From: Tissierella_A sp964489715
Lineage (GTDB): Bacteria > Bacillota > Clostridia > Tissierellales > Tissierellaceae
Direction of reading: 5' to 3'
Length of the DNA: 6,136 nt
NCBI GenBank assembly: GCA_964489715.1
Contig: CAZBAK010000071.1
Location: forward strand, 1 to 6,136
In this document: positions 1 through 4,443 of the stretch, in pieces
Numbering within the stretch: the stretch's first letter is position 1
How the letters are laid out: every line of letters begins with the position of its first letter
Position numbers and translations under genes: made by a program
The notes under the pieces: model-generated
What the model saw: only the letters and a program-made list of their open reading frames with translations
Databases searched by the model: none
What the model was told of the DNA's origin: nothing

Positions 1-9
1 ATTGTTTAA

Positions 10-933
10 TTAGATCATTAGGTGATGTTCTAATATTTGGTTTTTATCAAAGCCTTGTAGTCCTAGATAATGTACTACATTATTTAATAAGTAGTCTAGC
101 TTTACAGGTCCTACTAGCTCAGAACCAGTTACTGCTACACCATATTTTTGAGCTTCTAATTTAACAAGTTCAAATGCTCTGTAAAGAGGTGTTTGAGCAC
201 AGTTAAACATATTCATTGATACTACTACTCCTTCTCTTTCAGGGAACTTAATACCAACAGCTCTTATAGTAGAGAATCCTCCACTTGGTCCTCTAACAGC
301 CTTAGCTATTTCTTTAGCTATGGAAACATCTTCAGTAGCTAGGAATACATTGTAAGCAGTTAATCCTTCCTTGTCAGCTGATACTATTGTTGCTCCCATC
401 TTTGGATCAAGCTTGCCATCTTTTGAAAGATCAGGCTTTCTTGCTTCACGATCTGGATGATTTTCATCATCTAATAGTTCCTTTACTCCTTCATACTGTC
501 CCTTTCTTATAAAGCTAATAGATTTCTTGTCTTCTGTTCTAGCATTTTCTGCTGAGAAGAATATTGGAACACCATGCTTTTCATATAGTTCTTCTCCTAT
601 TTCATCTGCTAGCTTAACACATTCTTCTAATTCAATATTAGCAAGTGGGAATAGAGGAATTGTATCTTGTGCACCGATTCTTGGGTGAGTTCCCTTTTGC
701 TTTGTCATGTCTATTAGTTCATATGACTTAGCTGCCATTTCAAGAAGTGCTTTTTTAAGTGGCTCTGGCTCTCCAATAGCAGTGATAACAGTTCTATTAA
801 AGTCGTGCTCTGGTTCAACAGATACAAGAGTGATGCCTTCCTTGCCTTTAAAAGGAGCTGTTACTGCATCAATAACATCTTGATCTCTACCATTACTAAA
901 GTTAGGTACTGCTAGGATAAATTGTTTTTCCAT
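10..933 (-). CDS. ftcD: Glutamate formimidoyltransferase (formiminotransferase domain protein)
   Basis: Transfers the formimino group of N-formimino-L-glutamate to tetrahydrofolate, giving glutamate and 5-formimino-THF; this is a late step of histidine degradation in the cytoplasm. The protein (307 aa) has the length of a stand-alone formiminotransferase domain. Visible family motifs are VPNFSNGRD near the N-terminus, NRTV at about residues 46-49, and GTHPRIGAQDTIPLFPL at about 81-97, whose His (about residue 83) matches the catalytic His of the mammalian enzyme. The C-terminal GFDKNQILEH is also typical. I place the start at ATG 933, not ATG 948: GGAGG at 942-946 overlaps the 948 codon and sits 8 bases before 933, while ATG 939 would be only 2 bases from it. 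The gene follows the cyclodeaminase gene by 22 bases, so the two are probably co-transcribed. A formiminoglycine-specific relative from purine fermentation is the main alternative. Family assignment is secure; substrate is less so. Confidence 0.93.
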   Translation of the reverse strand: MEKQFILAVPNFSNGRDQDVIDAVTAPFKGKEGITLVSVEPEHDFNRTVITAIGEPEPLKKALLEMAAKSYELIDMTKQKGTHPRIGAQDTIPLFPLANIELEECVKLADEIGEELYEKHGVPIFFSAENARTEDKKSISFIRKGQYEGVKELLDDENHPDREARKPDLSKDGKLDPKMGATIVSADKEGLTAYNVFLATEDVSIAKEIAKAVRGPSGGFSTIRAVGIKFPEREGVVVSMNMFNCAQTPLYRAFELVKLEAQKYGVAVTGSELVGPVKLDYLLNNVVHYLGLQGFDKNQILEHHLMI

Positions 934-941
934 TTTCATAA

Positions 942-946
942 CCTCC
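942..946 (-). promoter_or_regulatory. Ribosome binding site that decides the ftcD start
   Basis: The minus strand reads GGAGG followed by TTATGAAA and then ATG at 933. The 8-base spacing is ideal for ATG 933. The same GGAGG lies inside the codons of the longer reading frame that begins at 948, which makes that longer start unlikely. Confidence 0.85.
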
Positions 947-955
947 ATTTATTTT

Positions 956-1597
956 TTAAGAGTTTAATCTTTCATAAACAACTTTTAAATTTTCTTCTTT
1001 TAGATTTTTACCTTTTTCTAACATTTCAGATACTTTTGCAGCCATATCCTTTTTATATTCTTCATCTTTTATACTACCAAGATTTATAGTTACATTTAAA
1101 AGAGCACCTTCTAGTCCTGAATAAGCCAGTAGTATACCTACACCTATATCAGTTACTGCATTTATATTTCCATATTCTGCAAATACATCCTGTAGTTCTA
1201 GAGCTCTTAAACATTCTTCTGCACAGGTCATAGGAACTGATATTGCTACCTTATATCCCTCTTGAATAGCTGCAGATCTCTTCTTTTTATCTTCATCTGT
1301 TTCCTTAGGCATTTTAAAAGCCTTCATTACATCATCAAATGCTTTGGAATCTTCATCTACAATATCTGCTAATTTATCAAAGATCTTTTCCATTTCTTTT
1401 GCATTGTCTTCCATTCTTGTTCTTGACTCTTCTGGTATATCTTCATAACCCTTTTTACCAAAGGTTAATCCCCCTACCATACTAGTAAGTGCTGAACCTA
1501 AAACTCCAACATAAGCTGATACGCTTCCACCACCTGGAGTAGGATCACTTGATCTTGTTACTAAAGCAAAGTCTTTTAAACTATCATCAATGAACAT
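956..1597 (-). CDS. fchA: Formimidoyl-THF cyclodeaminase / methenyl-THF cyclohydrolase family protein
   Basis: This 213-aa protein belongs to the FTCD C-terminal (cyclodeaminase/FchA) family. The cyclodeaminase reaction turns 5-formimino-THF into 5,10-methenyl-THF and ammonia; clostridial FchA relatives act as methenyl-THF cyclohydrolases. Sequence support is the glycine-rich motif PTPGGGSVSA at residues 19-28, the following small-residue helix (VGVLGSALTSMVGGLTFG), and a mostly helical remainder with the AISVPMTCAEECLRAL segment, at normal family length. ATG 1597 has GGAGG at 1605-1609 with 7 bases between. The gene is first of a two-gene unit with ftcD, so product and substrate are channelled between separate proteins instead of the fused mammalian FTCD. 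A sigma-54 promoter lies about 65 bases upstream. Choosing cyclodeaminase over cyclohydrolase rests on the ftcD neighbour, not on residues I can see. Confidence 0.9.
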   Translation of the reverse strand: MFIDDSLKDFALVTRSSDPTPGGGSVSAYVGVLGSALTSMVGGLTFGKKGYEDIPEESRTRMEDNAKEMEKIFDKLADIVDEDSKAFDDVMKAFKMPKETDEDKKKRSAAIQEGYKVAISVPMTCAEECLRALELQDVFAEYGNINAVTDIGVGILLAYSGLEGALLNVTINLGSIKDEEYKKDMAAKVSEMLEKGKNLKEENLKVVYERLNS

Positions 1598-1660
1598 ACA
1601 TGCACCTCCATATTTTTCTCAAAATATATTTTCCTATAACTCATAACACCTATATTATAA

Positions 1661-1677
1661 TGCAATTTAGATGCCAA
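1661..1677 (-). promoter_or_regulatory. Sigma-54 (-24/-12) promoter of fchA-ftcD
   Basis: The minus strand reads TTGGCATCTAAATTGCA. The sigma-54 consensus is TGGCAC-N5-TTGCW; here TGGCA and TTGCA match and the invariant GG (1675-1674) and GC (1663-1662) are separated by exactly 10 bases. Transcription would begin near 1650, leaving a leader of about 50 bases before ATG 1597. A TATAAT lies just downstream (about 1654-1659) but has no acceptable -35 at 16-18 bases, so a housekeeping promoter is the weaker reading. A sigma-54 activator gene sits immediately upstream, which supports the call. Confidence 0.82.
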
Positions 1678-1792
1678 ACTTTTTATATTTTGAAAATTCA
1701 ATCTTTGATTCTCTCAATACTAGCTATACCCTAATATTTTTCTTTTTAACTCTTTATTTTTATTATTTATTCTTATGGGTAAAAATATAAAT

Positions 1793-1812
1793 AGAGGAAA
1801 TATTTCCCCTCT
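1793..1812. promoter_or_regulatory. Palindrome A: putative enhancer site for the sigma-54 activator (or terminator hairpin)
   Basis: The sequence AGAGGAAATATTTCCCCTCT contains the perfect 12-base palindrome GGAAATATTTCC at 1796-1807. It lies about 150 bases upstream of the predicted transcription start of fchA, a usual distance for a sigma-54 enhancer, and shares its form with two further palindromes nearby. On the minus strand the same bases could form an RNA hairpin followed by the T-rich stretch ATTTATATTTTT, so it could also terminate the upstream activator transcript. Confidence 0.55.
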
Positions 1813-1862
1813 CCTCTTTCTCCCTTCTTTAAAACAGGAAGTCTAGCTCTATATAGAGGTAT

Positions 1863-1876
1863 AGGAAAGATTTCCT
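1863..1876. promoter_or_regulatory. Palindrome B: putative enhancer site
   Basis: AGGAAAGATTTCCT has seven-base arms with a two-base non-pairing centre: GGAAA-GA-TTTCC, the same half-sites and spacing as palindrome A. Its centre lies 21 bases (two helical turns) from palindrome C, placing both on the same face of the DNA, as is common for paired activator-dimer sites. It lies about 220 bases upstream of the predicted fchA start. Confidence 0.55.
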
Positions 1877-1882
1877 CTCTCA

Positions 1883-1898
1883 GGGGAATTATTTCCCT
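1883..1898. promoter_or_regulatory. Palindrome C: putative enhancer site overlapping the activator stop codon
   Basis: GGGAATTATTTCCC at 1884-1897 has the form GGAAT-TA-TTTCC, one half-site base different from A and B. It overlaps the last codons of the sigma-54 activator gene, and the TAA stop lies in its centre, so these bases are both coding and possibly operator. The 21-base centre spacing to palindrome B supports a shared role. Confidence 0.5.
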
Positions 1899-3289
1899 TC
1901 AAATTTTAATTCCAGGCCTATTCTCTTGGCCTTTTTTCTCAAACTACTGGCTTCAAAACCTGTTTTTTCACTTAATTCATGTATATCTCTGCTTTTTTCC
2001 ATATAATCCCTTAAAAGAGCTCTTTCATATTCTAATACATTCTCCCTGAAACTTTTAGACAATTCCCTGCTTCCAATTAACTTTTTACCTATATCTCCCT
2101 GGAGTACATTTTCTTCTCCTATTTCCTGGCTGGCTGAGGTTACAACCAGTCTTTCTATTTCATTTTCTATTTCCCTAACATTTCCAGGCCAATCATAGTC
2201 CAAGAGAATTTTCATAGCTTTTGAGGAGATTATCTTTTGGAAGTCGTATCTTTTATTTATCTTATCTAAAAAGAGATAGATCAAGGGTGCTATGTCTTCC
2301 TTTCTCTCTCTTAAGGGAGGAAGATCTATGTAGACAACCTTTAGTCTATAGTAGAGATCCATTCTAAAGTCTCCATCTTCTACCATCTTGGATAGGTCCC
2401 TGTTTGTTGCAGCTATGATTCTTGTATCTATATCTATTGTCTTGTTAGCCCCTACCCTCTGAAGTTTTTTCTCTTGAATTACAGAGAGAAGTTTTACCTG
2501 TAGATTTAAGGGCAGTTCTCCTATCTCATCTAGAAAAAGAGTACCTCCCTGGGCTAGTTCTATAAGGCCAGTCTTTCCTGATTTTTTGGCCCCTGTAAAG
2601 GAACCTTTCTCATATCCAAACAATTCACTTTCTATAAGGCTTGGTGCCAGGGAGCCACAGTCTATCTTTACAAAGGCTCCCTCTCTTCTGTCACTATTAT
2701 CATGGATAAATTTACTGAGGACCCCCTTACCTACTCCAGATTCTCCCTCTATCAATATATTTGAATCTACATGGGCAATCCTAAGGGCTAGGAGCTTTAT
2801 ATCTTCCATGGCCTTGCTCTGGGATATAAAAAAGTTGTTTTGAGAATCCAGGGTTTTAAGTTCTGCTAGTTCCCTTTGTATCTTTGTATTTATTTCTTCT
2901 ACTTCTACTAGTTTTTCCTTTAGATTTTTTACGCTGGTCATATCTACTACACTTACTATTACATTTATCAATTTATTATCTTTAAAGATAGGCTTGGCTG
3001 AAGAGTATATATATTTCTGATTTACGGTTTGGGTCTTGGATACTGCTTCTCCTTTTTCTATAGCCTTAAGGCCTACAGATTCTGAATAGACTCCATCTCT
3101 TACTAGAAGCTTCATATCCCTTCCAACGATCCAAGTACTGGTCATGCCTTCTATCTCTTCACACCTATTGTTATAGAGGACTGTGGTGCCATTTGAATCT
3201 AGGATATGAACACCTAGATCTATGGAGTTGAACAATTCTATAATCATTTCTTCCTTAAAATATTCTATATTAGCTTTTATACTTTTCAT
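1889..3289 (-). CDS. PAS-domain sigma-54-dependent transcriptional activator (enhancer-binding protein)
   Basis: A 466-aa activator of RNA polymerase-sigma-54. Residues about 15-120 form a PAS-like sensor (SIDLGVHILDSNGTTVLYNN). A short coiled coil (about 120-148) leads to the AAA+ domain (about 157-385): Walker A GESGVGKG 182-189, sigma-54 contact loop GSFTGA 229-234 (usual form GAFTGA), Walker B LFLDE 251-255, sensor I around N296, likely arginine fingers in FRMDLYYRL 308-316, and sensor II WPGNVRE 367-373. The C-terminus (about 420-460) holds a helix-turn-helix ending SSLRKKAKRIGL, similar to TyrR/Fis-type. There is no receiver domain, so a small ligand of the PAS domain is the likely signal. 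ATG 3289 has a modest AAGGGTG upstream; ATG at codon 15 (3247) follows AAGGA and is an alternative. It is third in a cluster with azlC-azlD (18-base gap) and probably drives the sigma-54 promoter next to it. Family certain; target and ligand inferred. Confidence 0.93.
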   Translation of the reverse strand: MKSIKANIEYFKEEMIIELFNSIDLGVHILDSNGTTVLYNNRCEEIEGMTSTWIVGRDMKLLVRDGVYSESVGLKAIEKGEAVSKTQTVNQKYIYSSAKPIFKDNKLINVIVSVVDMTSVKNLKEKLVEVEEINTKIQRELAELKTLDSQNNFFISQSKAMEDIKLLALRIAHVDSNILIEGESGVGKGVLSKFIHDNSDRREGAFVKIDCGSLAPSLIESELFGYEKGSFTGAKKSGKTGLIELAQGGTLFLDEIGELPLNLQVKLLSVIQEKKLQRVGANKTIDIDTRIIAATNRDLSKMVEDGDFRMDLYYRLKVVYIDLPPLRERKEDIAPLIYLFLDKINKRYDFQKIISSKAMKILLDYDWPGNVREIENEIERLVVTSASQEIGEENVLQGDIGKKLIGSRELSKSFRENVLEYERALLRDYMEKSRDIHELSEKTGFEASSLRKKAKRIGLELKFEGK

Positions 3290-3307
3290 CTATCTACACC
3301 CTTCTTT

Positions 3308-3616
3308 TTAAAAACTCAAAAAATTTATACTTACAAAGGCAGTTAGGATTCCAGCAAGCACTGACAGAATAAGATTTTTATGCTTATAGGCTATGAGGCT
3401 GGCAACTAATATTCCAAGTATGGTAGGTAGTCTCATAGAGGCCTCAGCGGTTAATACTCCTCTGATCAAGAGTATACTGAGGGAAGTATAGGGAATAAAG
3501 GTTAGAAACAATCTAAATCTTTCATTTATATTGCTCTTTCTCAGTATCATAAGAGGCATAAATCTTGGAACATAGGTTACCAGTGCCATGCCAAGTATTA
3601 AGGGTAAATATTTCAT
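3308..3616 (-). CDS. azlD: AzlD family small subunit of a bipartite amino-acid exporter
   Basis: A 102-aa integral membrane protein with four probable membrane segments (about residues 3-25, 34-52, 62-77 and 82-99). The motif TYVPRFMPL after the first segment and IPYTSLSILL in the second are characteristic of AzlD. It pairs with AzlC to form a cytoplasmic-membrane exporter known from B. subtilis for branched-chain amino-acid analogue resistance, and also reported there for histidine. Its ATG overlaps the azlC stop in an ATGA (3613-3616), implying translational coupling and fixed subunit ratio; a GAGGTG lies a short way upstream inside azlC. The sigma-54 activator gene follows after 18 bases. 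Family and pairing are secure; the substrate cannot be read from the sequence. Confidence 0.9.
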   Translation of the reverse strand: MKYLPLILGMALVTYVPRFMPLMILRKSNINERFRLFLTFIPYTSLSILLIRGVLTAEASMRLPTILGILVASLIAYKHKNLILSVLAGILTAFVSINFLSF

Positions 3617-4305
3617 ACTCTTTCACCTCTTCCATATATATAGCTCCCAAGAGCTGAAGCCGCTATTATTGCCAGGATGATATCCCAGCCTGATCCCATT
3701 ATTTGAAACTTATAAATTATAAAATAAATTCCCATGGATATAAGTGCTATAGATAGGATCTTTCTATTGGCCTCAACTTGGCTAAAGAGAAGGCCTGAAA
3801 ACATGGCGTAAAGTCCTATACTCAAGCTAGATTGCAGGGATTGGGGCAAGATCTCTCCTACTAAAAAGCCTATTAAACTTCCTAGCCACCAAACTGTATG
3901 GGCCGAGTAGAAAAGAGTGAGTACATAGGGCAGGCTTAACTTTTCCTTGCTAAAACTTATAAGAGAAAAGGTCTCATCTGTAATGGCAAAGGCCACAAGT
4001 GGAATATACTTTCTATCAATCTCTTTAAGATCAAGACTTAGGGAAGCACTCATCATCATATGCCTTAGATTTAGTAGAAATGTAGCTAGGATAATACTGC
4101 CATAGGACAGGCCTTGAACTATCATATCTGCAGCCATAAACTGGCTTGCACCAGCATATACAATAAAGCTCATGCCGAAGGTGTCCTTTAGGGAAAGTCC
4201 AGAACCCTTAGATATAAGGCCATATGAAATAGCTATGGGAAGATAGGCCAAAAGTATGGGAACCGACTGAATAAATCCTCTTTTTATTTCTTTCTTAGTT
4301 GATAT
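3613..4305 (-). CDS. azlC: AzlC family large subunit of amino-acid exporter, probable ATA start
   Basis: A multi-pass membrane permease subunit of AzlC/YgaZ type. Visible motifs are LPIAISYG at the first membrane segment, YAGASQF, the conserved NLRHMMMSASLSL, and TDETF, followed by further hydrophobic segments to the C-terminus. The first canonical start in frame is TTG 4251, but it has no Shine-Dalgarno and would cut the usual AzlC N-terminus. The frame stays open upstream and encodes STKKEIKRGFIQSVPIL, a normal AzlC leader. The strong AAGGAGGG at 4312-4319 is 7 bases from codon 4305-4303, which is ATA. No ATG, GTG or TTG occurs in frame between the TAA at 4320-4318 and 4251. I therefore annotate 230 aa starting at ATA; TTG 4251 (212 aa) is the fallback. 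It overlaps azlD by four bases. Confidence 0.85.
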   Translation of the reverse strand: MSTKKEIKRGFIQSVPILLAYLPIAISYGLISKGSGLSLKDTFGMSFIVYAGASQFMAADMIVQGLSYGSIILATFLLNLRHMMMSASLSLDLKEIDRKYIPLVAFAITDETFSLISFSKEKLSLPYVLTLFYSAHTVWWLGSLIGFLVGEILPQSLQSSLSIGLYAMFSGLLFSQVEANRKILSIALISMGIYFIIYKFQIMGSGWDIILAIIAASALGSYIYGRGERV

Positions 4306-4311
4306 AAATAT

Positions 4312-4319
4312 CCCTCCTT
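4312..4319 (-). promoter_or_regulatory. Ribosome binding site of azlC pointing to an ATA start
   Basis: The minus strand reads AAGGAGGG, one of the strongest Shine-Dalgarno matches in the window. Seven bases after GGAGG comes ATA TCA ACT AAG AAA in the azlC frame. No ATG, GTG or TTG exists at a suitable distance in any frame, so the site would otherwise have no gene to serve. Confidence 0.8.
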
Positions 4320-4334
4320 AACTTTTCTATCTAT

Positions 4335-4340
4335 ATTATA
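4335..4340 (-). promoter_or_regulatory. Probable -10 element of the azlC-azlD-activator operon
   Basis: The minus strand carries a perfect TATAAT about 30 bases before the azlC start codon. The sequence 17 bases upstream (AGGAAA) is a poor -35 and lies within the palindrome at 4346-4368. A promoter with a weak -35 covered by a palindrome suggests that it depends on, or is blocked by, a bound regulator. Confidence 0.5.
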
Positions 4341-4345
4341 CTATA

Positions 4346-4368
4346 TTTAAGGGAAAATTTCCTTTAAA
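4346..4368. promoter_or_regulatory. Palindrome D: putative operator at the azlC promoter
   Basis: Two 11-base arms, TTTAAGGGAAA and TTTCCTTTAAA, flank a single A and match in 10 of 11 pairs. The core GGAAA-A-TTTCC has the same half-sites as palindromes A-C near the fchA promoter but a one-base centre instead of two. It covers the -35 position of the predicted azlC promoter, which would suit autoregulation by the activator encoded in this operon. The altered centre means a different protein may bind. Confidence 0.5.
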
Positions 4369-4370
4369 GC

Positions 4371-4426
4371 CTGCTAGTTAATAGAAAATCGGCGATTTCC
4401 AAACTAGCAGAAATCACCGATTTTCT
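4371..4426 (-). terminator. Long hairpin with loop-to-flank pairing, probable terminator of the chemoreceptor gene
   Basis: The arms 4383-4399 and 4410-4426 form a 17-pair stem with one imperfect pair (4393 with 4416) and a 10-base loop (4400-4409). The imperfect pair is C/A on the plus strand but G/U on the minus strand, so the RNA form is better on the minus strand, 18 bases after the chemoreceptor stop codon. A second perfect 9-base inverted repeat interleaves with it: CTGCTAGTT (4371-4379) and AACTAGCAG (4402-4410), which lies mostly in the loop. The minus-strand 3' flank is only partly T-rich (TTTTCTATT), so termination is likely but not textbook, and the interleaved pairing would give a pseudoknot or an alternative fold. 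Confidence 0.6.
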
Positions 4427-4443
4427 CTTCTATTAAATTTTCT

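Noticed and set aside
1578..1646. Possible leader peptide of 22 codons on the minus strand (begins MSYRKIYFEKN) overlapping the fchA start
   Set aside because: Its ATG has no Shine-Dalgarno and the fchA start has an excellent one; a chance frame in AT-rich sequence is more likely.
1654..1659. TATAAT upstream of fchA as a housekeeping -10
   Set aside because: No -35 resembling TTGACA lies 16-18 bases upstream, while the overlapping -24/-12 elements match sigma-54 with exact spacing.
1847..1858. Perfect palindrome CTCTATATAGAG between palindromes A and B
   Set aside because: It does not share the GGAAA/TTTCC half-sites and is short and AT-centred; no gene or promoter element depends on it.
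2586..2843. Plus-strand 85-codon open frame opposite the AAA+ domain
   Set aside because: It lies entirely antisense to the conserved Walker A and GSFTGA region, whose constraint explains the open frame.
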